Source: Roseomonas acroporae
GTDB lineage: Bacteria; Pseudomonadota; Alphaproteobacteria; Acetobacterales; Acetobacteraceae
Direction of reading: 5' to 3'
NCBI RefSeq assembly: GCF_023223525.1
Contig: NZ_JALPRX010000070.1
Location: forward strand, 1 to 34,427
DNA: 34,427 bases
The position numbers and the translations under genes are program-made. Positions within the stretch are counted from its first letter, which is position 1. Each line of letters starts with the position of its first letter. This document shows, in pieces, positions 1-7,760 of the stretch. The notes beneath the pieces were generated by a model that ran no database searches, had not been told where the DNA came from, and was given only the letters and a program-made list of their open reading frames with translations.

Positions 1-9
1 TTCCGAGCC

Positions 10-29
10 GCTGAGCGAGGACGCTCAGC
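10..29. terminator. 8-bp stem hairpin at the left edge
   Basis: GCTGAGCG / AGGA loop / CGCTCAGC is a perfect 8-bp inverted repeat followed by a short A-rich stretch (TTGAAAATG). It could end transcription of a gene lying left of the window. No T-run follows, so the terminator role is inferred. The rest of 30-150 shows nothing I can name. Confidence 0.35.
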
Positions 30-150
30 TTGAAAATGCTCTAGGGCAATACCGGCCGATCCGGTCTTCCGCCTCCCCGCAACGGCGGCGCGCCGCTCCG
101 CCTGCCGTTCAGCCGCGGCTTCCCCCGGGCCGGCTGGGAGGGCGGCGACC

Positions 151-187
151 GGGGACGGGCAGGGGCAGGGGCAGGGGCAGGGGGGGC
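151..187 (+). repeat. G-run array (GGGGCA repeat), G-quadruplex-like
   Basis: The plus strand carries at least six runs of three or more G separated by one or two bases, built on a 6-bp GGGGCA unit. This satisfies the usual G3+N1-7 G-quadruplex pattern. It lies 33 bp beyond the stop codon of the TPR gene, whose mRNA would carry the C-rich strand. A role in 3'-end formation is only a guess. Confidence 0.55.
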
Positions 188-219
188 ACGCGGGCGGCGA
201 ACCCGCCGCCCGGCCCGCT

Positions 220-1146
220 TCAGCGGCGCTGCGGCCCCGCCTCGTTCAGCGCCAGGTTCTGCTGCGCGAGGTCGGCGGTGGCGCTGTCCGGCGCCAGGGC
301 GATGGTGCGCCGCCAGTCGGCCCGCGCCCCGGCGGTGTCGCCGCGAAGCTGGCGGATGATGCCGCGCTCCAGCAGCGCCTCGGGGTTGTCGGGCGCTGCC
401 TCCAGGGCGCGGGCCACGTCGTCGGCGGCCAGCTCGACGCGGTCGAGGTGCCGCCAGGCGGCGGCGCGGAACACCCAGGCATCGGCGCGGCGGGGATCGA
501 GGTCCACGGCGCGGTTGAGGTCCTCGATGGCGTCGGCGTAGCGCCCGGCCGCGGCCAGCGCCACGGAGCGGTCGACCAGCAGGTCGATGTCGCTGGGGGT
601 GAGGGTCAGCGCCAGGGTGATGGCGCCGAAGGCACGGTCGGTGTTGCCGACCATCAGCCAGGCCTGCCCGGCCTGGGCATAGACGGCGGCGCGGGCGGCG
701 GGGCCGGCATGGCTGCGGCCGGCGATCTGCTCCAGCCGGTTCGCCGCGCGCTCCGGGTCGCCGGCGGCCAGGATGGCCAGGGCGGCGCAGTGCTGCGCGC
801 CCTCGCCGCCGCCGGTCGCCTCCCAGGCATCGGCGAAGGCGCGCGCCCCCTCGGCGTCGGTGCGCAGCAGGGCGAGGCAGCGTTCGTATTCCGGCCCGTC
901 GGCCAGGCGCGGCGGATCCGGCGGGGTGGGCAGCAGCTCGTCGTCGGCACTGGCCGGGCTGTTGTCGCCGGTCGTCCCGGTCTCGGCGACGTCGACGGTG
1001 CGGGGCGGGGCCTCGGCCGCCGCGCCGCCGACCGGCGTCTCCGCGCCGTTCCGGAAGGATCCGAGATCGAGCTTCCAGACGGTGCCGGCACCCAGGGCCA
1101 GCACGGCGACCAGGGTGCCGAGCAGGAGGGGGCGGGCGGCGCGCAT
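220..1146 (-). CDS. Membrane-anchored tetratricopeptide repeat protein
   Basis: This is a 308-residue protein with a hydrophobic N-terminal segment (about residues 6-24, preceded by MRAARP) that looks like a signal anchor or uncleaved signal peptide. A low-complexity linker follows (about 30-75). The remainder is helical TPR-type repeats, clearest from about residue 150 to 295, for example AYAQAGQAWLMVGNTDRAFG-like and VFRAAAWRHLDRVELAADDV-like units ending in LxPxxxxA. TPR domains mediate protein-protein contacts, so this is probably a periplasm-facing scaffold. No enzymatic motif is visible. The ATG at 1146 was chosen because it directly precedes the basic and hydrophobic start. The gene diverges from the epimerase gene at 1257. 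Its partner and precise role are unknown. Confidence 0.8.
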   Translation of the reverse strand: MRAARPLLLGTLVAVLALGAGTVWKLDLGSFRNGAETPVGGAAAEAPPRTVDVAETGTTGDNSPASADDELLPTPPDPPRLADGPEYERCLALLRTDAEGARAFADAWEATGGGEGAQHCAALAILAAGDPERAANRLEQIAGRSHAGPAARAAVYAQAGQAWLMVGNTDRAFGAITLALTLTPSDIDLLVDRSVALAAAGRYADAIEDLNRAVDLDPRRADAWVFRAAAWRHLDRVELAADDVARALEAAPDNPEALLERGIIRQLRGDTAGARADWRRTIALAPDSATADLAQQNLALNEAGPQRR

Positions 1147-1256
1147 GGTGGCCCACTCTAGACGAGGCGGGGCAGCGGCGCCAGATCGCCGGGTCGGGCC
1201 GGAATTCCCGACGCTGCATCATTGCCCTCGCGGTGCGGCCGGTGCAAGGCGGGGCG

Positions 1257-2321
1257 ATGCCGGGCGCGGCGGGCGCGGGGAGCGACGGGGACGTGATGGC
1301 GGAAGCATCGGGGGACGAGGCAGGCGCCGCATCCGGGCGGCCGGCGACGGGGCAACCGGAGACGGAGCGGCCGGCGGGGCAGCCGAAGACGGGGCAGCCG
1401 AAGACGGGGCAGCCGACGGGGCGGCTGGTGGTGGCGGGCCTCGGCTATGCCGGCATGGCCGCGGCGCGCGCCGCCGCGGCGGCGGGCTGGGTGGTGTGCG
1501 GCACGGCCCGCGACCCGTCGCGCCGGCCGGCGCCACCCGGCATCGAGGTGATCCCCTTCGACGCGGCGGGCCCCGCCATCGCCGCGGCGACGCATCTGCT
1601 CGTCACGGCGGCGCCCGGTGCGGCGGGCGATCCGGTGCTCGCCGCGCATGCCGGCGCCATCCGGGCGGCGCGGCGGCTCGCCTGGATCGGCTACGTCTCC
1701 ACCACCGCCGTCTACGGCGACCGCGCCGGCGGGCTGGTGGACGAGGACACGCCGCCGGCGCCGCGCCAGGAGCGCGGCCGGCGGCGCCTGGCTGCGGAGC
1801 TGGGCTGGGCGGCGCTGGCGACGGGCCGCACGGTGGACCTGCTGCGCACGGGCGGCATCTACGGCCCCGGCCGCTCCGCCCTCAACGACCTGCGCGAGGG
1901 CACGGCGCGGCGGGTGATCCGCCCTGGCCACCGCTTCTCGCGCATCCACCGCGACGACATCGCCCATGCCGCCCTGGCGGCGATGGAACAGAACGCCGCC
2001 CTGGCGGCGATGGAACAGACGGCGGCCGGGAAGGCCGCCTCGGGCACGCGCGTGCTGCATCTCGTGGACGACGAGCCGGCCGAGAGCGCCGCGGTGGTGG
2101 AGGAGGCGGCACGGCTGCTCGGCGTGCCGCCGCCGCCCGCGCTCTCCTTCGCCGAGGCGGAGGCGGCCATGTCGCCCATGGCGCGCTCCTTCTGGTCGGA
2201 GCGGCGCGAGGTGAGCAGCGCCCGCACGCAGGCGCTGCTCGGCATCCGGTGGCTGTACCCGACCTACCGCGAGGGGCTACGCGCCATTCTGCAGGAGGAG
2301 CAGGGCGAGCGTCCCGCATAG
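1257..2321 (+). CDS. NAD(P)-dependent epimerase/dehydratase, YeeZ-like SDR
   Basis: An extended-SDR-like Rossmann protein. After a low-complexity N-terminus of about 58 residues comes the dinucleotide-binding GLGYAG loop (RLVVAGLGYAGMAAARAA). Mid-protein YVSTTAVYGDRAGG and VDEDTPPAP match the pattern of YeeZ-type predicted epimerases (S/T-x-VYG, then xDE). The tail SFWSERREVSSART..LGIRWLYPTYREGL is typical of this group. The substrate is unknown. The start ATG at 1257 has AAGGCGGGG just upstream; ATG 1296 would remove part of the repeat-rich leader and is also possible. The gene contains two in-frame tandem repeat tracts (1349-1417 and 1968-2021). It ends inside the 3' end of the convergent hydrolase gene. 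Confidence 0.8.
   Translation: MPGAAGAGSDGDVMAEASGDEAGAASGRPATGQPETERPAGQPKTGQPKTGQPTGRLVVAGLGYAGMAAARAAAAAGWVVCGTARDPSRRPAPPGIEVIPFDAAGPAIAAATHLLVTAAPGAAGDPVLAAHAGAIRAARRLAWIGYVSTTAVYGDRAGGLVDEDTPPAPRQERGRRRLAAELGWAALATGRTVDLLRTGGIYGPGRSALNDLREGTARRVIRPGHRFSRIHRDDIAHAALAAMEQNAALAAMEQTAAGKAASGTRVLHLVDDEPAESAAVVEEAARLLGVPPPPALSFAEAEAAMSPMARSFWSERREVSSARTQALLGIRWLYPTYREGLRAILQEEQGERPA
1349..1417 (+). repeat. 15-bp tandem repeat in the epimerase N-terminus
   Basis: Units of GGGGCAGCCGAAGAC lie at 1376-1390 and 1391-1405, with a partial unit at 1406-1417 and a diverged copy at 1349-1363. The unit length is a multiple of three, so the protein gains the peptide repeat GQPKT without a frame change. 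Confidence 0.85.
1968..2021 (+). repeat. 27-bp in-frame tandem duplication inside the epimerase gene
   Basis: Positions 1968-1994 and 1995-2021 are identical except for the last base. They encode AALAAMEQ twice, with N then T after it. The duplication lies directly after the conserved IHRDDIA segment, in the C-terminal half of the protein, so it lengthens a loop or helix by nine residues. It looks recent because it has hardly diverged. Confidence 0.9.
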
Positions 2322-3050
2322 CAGGGCGAGGTCCTGCGGGCGCGACAGGCGGTGGTCGCCGTCGCGGAGCAGGGTGAGCTGCACGTCGTCGCCCTCGATC
2401 GCCTCCATCAGCCGCAGCGCATGGCGCCAGGGCACGTCCGGGTCGATCTGGCCCTGGAGCAGCCGCACCGGGATTTCCAGCGGGATGGCGCGTCCGAGCA
2501 GCGCCTGCTGGCGCCCGTCCTCGATCAGCGCGCGGGTGATCGGCACGGGCGGGCCGTACTGGCTCGGCAGGTGGGCGACGCCCTCCACCGCCAGCGCCTG
2601 GCTCTGCTCGGTGGTCAGGGCCGGAAGCATCAGCTCGGTCACGAAGTCGGGCGCGGCGGCGACGCCGAGCAGGCCGCGCACCCGCTCCGGCCGGCGCAGG
2701 GCGAGGTGCAGCGCGATCCAGCCGCCCATGGAGGAGCCGACCAGGATCTGCGGCCCCTCGGTCAGCCGGTCCAGGACCGAGAGCGCGTCCTCGGTCCAGC
2801 GGCCGATCGTGCCGTCCTCGAAGCGGCCCTCGCTGGCGCCGTGGCCGGAATAGTCGAAGCGCAGGAAGGCCTGGCCGCGGCGGGCGCAGAAATCGGCCAG
2901 CGCCTCGGCCTTGGCGCCGGTCATGTCGGAGCGGAAGCCGCCCAGGAACATCACGCCGGGGCCGCGACCGGGCCGTCGTCGGTAGGCGAGGGCGGGGCCG
3001 GGGGAGGAGCCGGAGTCGCGGCGAAGGAATTCGATGGGGTCGGGCTGCAT
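2277..3050 (-). CDS. Alpha/beta hydrolase (ABHD10-like serine esterase)
   Basis: A 257-residue alpha/beta-hydrolase. VMFLGGFRSDMTG supplies the oxyanion-hole region and RFDYSGHGASEG follows. The nucleophile elbow is GSSMGG, the likely acid is the Asp in LQGQIDPDVP, and the likely catalytic His is in RDGDHRLSRP. The arrangement resembles the ABHD10/Bem46-like acyl-esterase or thioesterase group; the substrate is not deducible. The ATG at 3050 (MQPDPIEFLRRDSG) was chosen because the family domain begins there; the open frame runs further upstream into the repeat array at 3121, which I regard as non-coding. The last 45 bp overlap the convergent epimerase gene. Confidence 0.85.
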   Translation of the reverse strand: MQPDPIEFLRRDSGSSPGPALAYRRRPGRGPGVMFLGGFRSDMTGAKAEALADFCARRGQAFLRFDYSGHGASEGRFEDGTIGRWTEDALSVLDRLTEGPQILVGSSMGGWIALHLALRRPERVRGLLGVAAAPDFVTELMLPALTTEQSQALAVEGVAHLPSQYGPPVPITRALIEDGRQQALLGRAIPLEIPVRLLQGQIDPDVPWRHALRLMEAIEGDDVQLTLLRDGDHRLSRPQDLALLCGTLALLLLQNGA

Positions 3051-3120
3051 CCGGGCGACTCTGGCACGGGACGGGTGGCCGGTCAGGTCCGGCCTGGGGC
3101 ATCCGGGCGTCATCTCGTCC

Positions 3121-3340
3121 GGCGCGTGGGACATCATCGCGCCCTGGCGCGTGGAACGTCATCGCGCCCCGGCGCGTGGGACATCATCGTGCCTGGCGTG
3201 TGGGACGTCATCGCGCTTGCCGCCTGGGGCGTCATCACGCCTTGGCGCGTGGGACGGCATCGCGCCCCGGCGCGTGGAACGGCATCGCGCCCTGGCGCGT
3301 GGAACGTCATCGTGCTGGCGCGCGGGACATCATCATGCTT
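3121..3340 (+). repeat. Nine-copy ~25-bp tandem repeat in the lysA leader
   Basis: Contiguous units begin GGCGCGTGGGACATCATCGC (first 20 bases) at 3121, 3146, 3171, 3195, 3219, 3244, 3269, 3294 and 3317. They are 23-25 bp long with scattered substitutions, and a partial tenth unit starts at 3341. Units 5 and 9 are the most diverged. There are no spacers, so this is a minisatellite rather than a CRISPR array. It fills most of the gap between the divergent hydrolase start (3050) and lysA (3374), and so must contain or surround both promoters. Confidence 0.92.
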
Positions 3341-3373
3341 GGCGCGCCCGTCGCCGCACCGCACATTAGCCGG

Positions 3374-4741
3374 ATGGCTTCCCCCGCGCTCGTCCCGGCC
3401 GCTGCCGAGGACCCCTCCTTCGCCGAGCTGATCGCCCAGCGCCCGCACCTCTCCCTGCACGCCCTGGACGGGCTGACCATGGAGGAGGTGCCGCTCGCCC
3501 GCATCGCCGCCGCCGTCGGCACCCCCACCTGGATCTATTCCGCCGGCGCGCTGCGCCGCCGCTACGCCCGGCTGCGCGACGCACTGGCCGGGGCGGGGCT
3601 CGATGCCGGCATCCACTTCGCCGTGAAGGCCAACACCAGCCTCGCCGTGCTGCGCGTGCTGGCCGAGGCCGGCGCCGGGGCCGACGTGGTGAGCGAGGGC
3701 GAGCTGCGCATCGCCCGCGCCGCCGGCATCCCGGCCTCGCGCATCGTCTTCTCGGGCGTCGGCAAGACCGGGCGGGAGCTGCGCCTCGCCCTCGACGAGG
3801 ACATCCACCAGATCAACGCCGAGAGCGCCGAGGAACTGGCGATGCTCTCGGCGCTGGCCGCCTCGCTCGGCCGCACGGCGCGGGTCGCGCTGCGGGTCAA
3901 CCCGGACGTGGATGCCCGCACCCACGCCAAGATCACCACCGGCCTCTCGGAGAACAAGTTCGGCGTCGCCTACGACGAGGCGGTGGCGCTCTACGCGCGC
4001 ATGGCGGCGATGCCGGGCATCCGGCCGGTCGGCATCGCCATGCACATCGGCAGCCAGATCACCGCCGGCATGGCCGCCTACCGCGCCGCCTATGCCCGCA
4101 TGGCCGAGCTGGTGCGCGAGCTGCGGGCGCGCGGCCTGCCGGTGGAGCGGCTGGATGGCGGCGGCGGCCTCGGCATCCCCTACCGCGACGAGCCGGCGCC
4201 GCTGCCCGAGGCGCTGGCCGGCGCCATCCGCGCCACGCTCGGGCCGCTCGGCCTGCCGGTGATGATCGAGCCCGGCCGCTGGATCGCGGGGCCGGCCGGC
4301 GTGCTGCTGGCCTCCGTCGTGATCGAGAAGCGCGGCGAGGCGCGGCGCTTCGCCATCTGCGACGCCGGCATGAACGACCTGGTGCGCCCGGCCATGTACG
4401 AGGCGTGGCACGGCATCGTGCCGGTCGGCGCCGCCGCCCGGGCGGCGCCGCTCTCGCCCGCCGACGTGGTGGGGCCGGTCTGCGAGACCGGCGACACCTT
4501 CGCGCGCGGCCGCGCCCTGCCGCCGCTCGCCCCGGGCGACCTGCTCGCCTTCCTCGATGCCGGCGCCTACGGCGCGGTGATGAGCAGCACCTACAACGCG
4601 CGGCCGCTCGCCGCCGAGGTGCTGGTGGATGGCGACCGCTTCGCCGTGGTGCGCGAGCGCCAGGGCTTCGAGGCGCTGCTCGCCGGCCAGCGCGTGCCGG
4701 ACTGGCTGGCGACGGGTCCCGCCGCGGAGGCGACGCCCTGA
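3374..4741 (+). CDS. lysA: Diaminopimelate decarboxylase
   Basis: LysA removes CO2 from meso-diaminopimelate to give L-lysine, using pyridoxal phosphate in the cytoplasm. The fold-III PLP lysine is in HFAVKANTS. DVVSEGEL, HIGSQI, the glycine-rich LDGGGGLGIPY, EPGRWIAG and CETGDTFARGR are the family's cofactor and substrate segments. The length (455 aa) is slightly above the usual ~420-430, because of an N-terminal extension before the catalytic barrel. The ATG at 3374 (MASPALVPA) has no good Shine-Dalgarno site. The frame stays open upstream through the repeat array, and ATG 3335 is an alternative. It is followed by the TIGR02302 gene, a pairing I recall as common in Alphaproteobacteria. Confidence 0.95.
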   Translation: MASPALVPAAAEDPSFAELIAQRPHLSLHALDGLTMEEVPLARIAAAVGTPTWIYSAGALRRRYARLRDALAGAGLDAGIHFAVKANTSLAVLRVLAEAGAGADVVSEGELRIARAAGIPASRIVFSGVGKTGRELRLALDEDIHQINAESAEELAMLSALAASLGRTARVALRVNPDVDARTHAKITTGLSENKFGVAYDEAVALYARMAAMPGIRPVGIAMHIGSQITAGMAAYRAAYARMAELVRELRARGLPVERLDGGGGLGIPYRDEPAPLPEALAGAIRATLGPLGLPVMIEPGRWIAGPAGVLLASVVIEKRGEARRFAICDAGMNDLVRPAMYEAWHGIVPVGAAARAAPLSPADVVGPVCETGDTFARGRALPPLAPGDLLAFLDAGAYGAVMSSTYNARPLAAEVLVDGDRFAVVRERQGFEALLAGQRVPDWLATGPAAEATP

Positions 4742-4788
4742 CCGCCCCCGGCAGGACGGCGATGCGACGGCCGCGCGGCGCGACGCGC

Positions 4789-4884
4789 GGCAATCCCTCG
4801 GGCCATCCCCTGGGCCATCCCTTGGGCAATCCCCTGGGCCATCCCGCGGACTGCCTCGCGGGCCTTCCCCTGGGCCGTCCCGAA
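4789..4884 (+). repeat. 12-bp tandem repeat between lysA and the TIGR02302 gene
   Basis: Eight contiguous 12-bp units modelled on GGCCATCCCCTG fill the gap between the two genes: 4789, 4801, 4813, 4825, 4837, 4849 (diverged), 4861 and 4873. The unit is a multiple of three, so it keeps reading frames open on both strands, but there is no sign that it is translated. Confidence 0.88.
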
Positions 4885-4907
4885 CGAATCCTGCCGGGGA
4901 GATGCCG

Positions 4908-7529
4908 ATGAGCGCCACCTCGACCACGCCGCTCGCGGCCCGGCTCGTCCGCTGGCGTGCCCTGGCGCGGCTCGCCCTCTGGTGGGAGGCGCTGTGGCCC
5001 GCCGCCTGGCCGGTGCTGGCGGTGCTGGGCGTGGGGCTGGTGCCGGCGCTGCTCGGCCTGCCGCTGCTGCTGCCGGCCTGGCTGCACCTGCTGCTGCTGC
5101 TGGCCTGGCTCGGCCTGCTCGGCTGGACCGGCTGGCGGGCCTGGCGCGGCTTCCGCGCGCCCGATGCCGCCTCGGCGGAGCGCCGGCTGGAGGAGGAATC
5201 CGGCCTGCGTCACCGGCCGCTCGCCGCGCTCGCCGACCGGCCGGTGACGGACGATCCGGCGGCGCTGGCGCTGTGGCGGGCGCACCAGCGGCGTGCCGCG
5301 GCGCAGCTCGGCCGGCTGCGGGTCGGCCTGCCGCGTCCGGGGCTGGCGGCGCGCGACCGGCATGCCCTGCGGGGCGGGCTGCTGCTGGCGGTGCTCGCCG
5401 CGCTGGTGGTGGCCGGGCCGGAGACGCCGGAGCGGCTGCGCCGCGCCCTGCTGCCCGGCTTCGCCCCGCCCGCCGCGCCGCCGGCGCTGCGGCTGGAGGG
5501 CTGGATCACGCCCCCCGCCTATACCGGCGCCGCGCCGGTGCTGCTGGAGCCGCGCGGCGGCGAGGTGACGGTGCCGGCCGGCAGCCGGCTGCAGCTCGCC
5601 CTCTCGGGCGGCGCCGGCGGCGCGCCCGAGCTGGTGCAGGACGGCGCGGCCACCCCCTTCCGCGCGCTGGACGGCGCCAGCTTCGGCGTCGAGGCGGTGC
5701 TGGAGCGGGGCGGCACACTGGCGGTGCGGCGCGACGGCGGCGAGGTGGCGCGCTGGACCGTGGCGGTGCAGGCGGATTCGGCGCCGGCCGTCGCCTTCAC
5801 CGAGCCGCCCGGACGCGCCCGCACCGGCCTCGCCCTGCGCCTGCCCTGGCGCGCCGAGGACGACTGGGGCGTCACCGCGCTGCGCGCCGAGCTGCGGCTC
5901 GTGCGGCGGGCCTCGGCGCCGCCGCTGGTGCTGGCCCTGCCGTTGCCGGGCGGCGCGCCGAAGCAGGCGCGCGGCGCCGCCCAGCCCGACCTGTCCGCGC
6001 ATCCCTGGGCGGGGCTGGAGGTGACCCTGCGCCTCGTCGCCCGCGACGGCGCCGGGCAGGAGGGCGAGTCCGAGACCGTCACCCTCGCCCTGCCGGAACG
6101 CAGCTTCAACCACCCCGTCGCGCGCGCCCTGGTGGCGCTGCGCAAGGCGCTGTCGCTCGATCCCGACGGGCGCGCCCCGGCGCGGCGGGAGCTCGACCAG
6201 ATCGCCGCCGCGCCGGAGGCGTTCGAGAACGACACGGCCACCTTCCTGGCGCTGCGCATCGCCCGCTTCCGGCTGCAGCGCGACCTCCGGCCGGAGGCGG
6301 TGCCGGAGGTGCAGGCGCTGCTCTGGGACACCGCCCTGGCGCTGGAGGAGGGCCGCGCCGACCGCACCGGCCGGGCGCTGGCCGCCGCCCGCGAGGCGGT
6401 GCGCGAGGCGCTGAACCAGCCCCCCGGCGAGACGCCCGAGGCGCGCGCGCAGCAGCAGGCGGAGTTGCAGCGGCGCATCGAGCAGCTGCGCGAGGCGGTG
6501 CGCCGCCACCTGGAGGCGCTGGCCGAGCGGCTGCGGCAGGAGAACGCCGAGGCCCAGCCCTACGACCCGCAGGCGCGCAACCTCGACCAGCGCGAGATCG
6601 ACCGCCGCGCCCAGCGGATGCAGGACGCGGCGCGCGAGGGCCGCAACGAGGACGCGCAGCGCGAGCTGGCCGAGCTGGAGGAGATGCTGCAGGCGCTGCA
6701 GGAGGGCCGCGTCGCCCGCATGCAGAACCCGCAGCGCCAGGGCCAGCGCGAGCGCGGCCAGCAGCAGATGGGCGCGGTGCAGGACATGGTGCGCCGACAG
6801 GGCGAGATGCTGGACCGCGCCCAGCGCCGCGCCGACGCCGACGAGCAGCGGCGGGCGCAGGAGCGGCGCGAGCTGGGCCGCTATCCCGGCCTGCGGCCGC
6901 CGCCCGGGGAAGGACGGCAGGGAGGGCCGCAGCAGGGGGAGCAGGGCTCCGGGGGCCGGCCGGACGCCCCGAGGGACGCCCAGGCCGATACGCGTCGCGA
7001 CGCCCGCACCCAGCGCGCGCTGCGCCGCGCCCTCGGCGAGCTGATGCAGCAGTACGGCGACCTGACCGGCGAGGTGCCGGAGAGCCTCGGCCGCGCCGAC
7101 CAGGCGATGCGGCAGGCGCAGGAGGCGCTGGGCCAGGGCGACGACCCGCGCGAGGCGCAAGGCCGGGCGCTGCGGGCCCTGCAGGAGGGCGGCCGCGACA
7201 TGGCCGGCCGCATGCGCCAGCAATTCGGTCTCTCGCAGGATGGCGACGGCGAGGGGGAGGGCGAGCCGCAGGATGCCGCCGGCGATCCGCAGCGCGGCGG
7301 CGAGGGCGGCGAGCAGGCGCGCGAGCGCGGCGAGGGGCGCGACCCGCTCGGCCGGCGCGGCCGGGAGGCGGCCGGGGCCGCCGACAACGGCGCGGATACC
7401 CGCATGCCCGACGAGGCGGAATTGCTGCGTACCCGCCGGCTGCAGGAGGAACTGCGCCGGCGCGGCGCCGAACGTGAGCGGCCGCCGGAGGAGCTGAACT
7501 ACATCGACCGGCTGCTGCGGCAGTTCTGA
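4908..7529 (+). CDS. TIGR02302 / DUF4175 family membrane protein
   Basis: An 873-residue protein of the alphaproteobacterial TIGR02302 family, whose function is unknown. Near the N-terminus are two closely spaced transmembrane segments (about residues 28-70, very Leu/Ala-rich) and a third at about 150-170 (GGLLLAVLAALVVAG). A beta-rich, probably periplasmic part follows (about 190-390). After that comes a long Arg/Gln/Glu-rich helical region with coiled-coil character (about 400-680) and a disordered Gly/Asp/Gln-rich stretch. It ends in PPEELNYIDRLLRQF, a typical family C-terminus. The ATG at 4908 was chosen over the in-frame ATG at 4902 because GGGGAG at 4896-4901 is then correctly spaced. 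Linkage to lysA suggests, without proof, a role in cell envelope growth. Confidence 0.88.
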   Translation: MSATSTTPLAARLVRWRALARLALWWEALWPAAWPVLAVLGVGLVPALLGLPLLLPAWLHLLLLLAWLGLLGWTGWRAWRGFRAPDAASAERRLEEESGLRHRPLAALADRPVTDDPAALALWRAHQRRAAAQLGRLRVGLPRPGLAARDRHALRGGLLLAVLAALVVAGPETPERLRRALLPGFAPPAAPPALRLEGWITPPAYTGAAPVLLEPRGGEVTVPAGSRLQLALSGGAGGAPELVQDGAATPFRALDGASFGVEAVLERGGTLAVRRDGGEVARWTVAVQADSAPAVAFTEPPGRARTGLALRLPWRAEDDWGVTALRAELRLVRRASAPPLVLALPLPGGAPKQARGAAQPDLSAHPWAGLEVTLRLVARDGAGQEGESETVTLALPERSFNHPVARALVALRKALSLDPDGRAPARRELDQIAAAPEAFENDTATFLALRIARFRLQRDLRPEAVPEVQALLWDTALALEEGRADRTGRALAAAREAVREALNQPPGETPEARAQQQAELQRRIEQLREAVRRHLEALAERLRQENAEAQPYDPQARNLDQREIDRRAQRMQDAAREGRNEDAQRELAELEEMLQALQEGRVARMQNPQRQGQRERGQQQMGAVQDMVRRQGEMLDRAQRRADADEQRRAQERRELGRYPGLRPPPGEGRQGGPQQGEQGSGGRPDAPRDAQADTRRDARTQRALRRALGELMQQYGDLTGEVPESLGRADQAMRQAQEALGQGDDPREAQGRALRALQEGGRDMAGRMRQQFGLSQDGDGEGEGEPQDAAGDPQRGGEGGEQARERGEGRDPLGRRGREAAGAADNGADTRMPDEAELLRTRRLQEELRRRGAERERPPEELNYIDRLLRQF

Positions 7530-7668
7530 CCCGTCGTATCCGGCACGACCGGCGCCACCGGTCCCTTCGCCGTCCCCCCGACGTGCGGGCCTTCCGTCGG
7601 GATGCCGTTGCCGGCTCGCTGTGAGCGTGGCGGCCCGAACGCCGGGATCCGGAATCGGGCAGGGGGGT

Positions 7669-7722
7669 CCGGGGGGCTTCGCCCCCGGCGGGAGGATGCA
7701 AGGAGGGCAGAGCCCTCCTTGC
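7669..7722. terminator. Paired hairpins in a convergent gap (REP-like)
   Basis: The gap 7530-7760 separates the TIGR02302 gene (+) from the end of the ABC operon (-). It holds no gene. GGGGGC-TTC-GCCCCC lies at 7672-7686, and a perfect 11-bp stem GCAAGGAGGGC-AGA-GCCCTCCTTGC occupies 7698-7722. Both can fold on either strand, so they suit a bidirectional terminator. The GGAGGGC/GCCCTCC core recurs at 19383 and 26891. Confidence 0.7.
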
Positions 7723-7760
7723 CGGGGTCCGGGGCGGCGCCCCGTTCCCGCACGGCGGCG

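Noticed and set aside
3121-3340. CRISPR array
   Set aside because: The repeat units are contiguous and diverged, with no unique spacers between them, and no cas genes are present.
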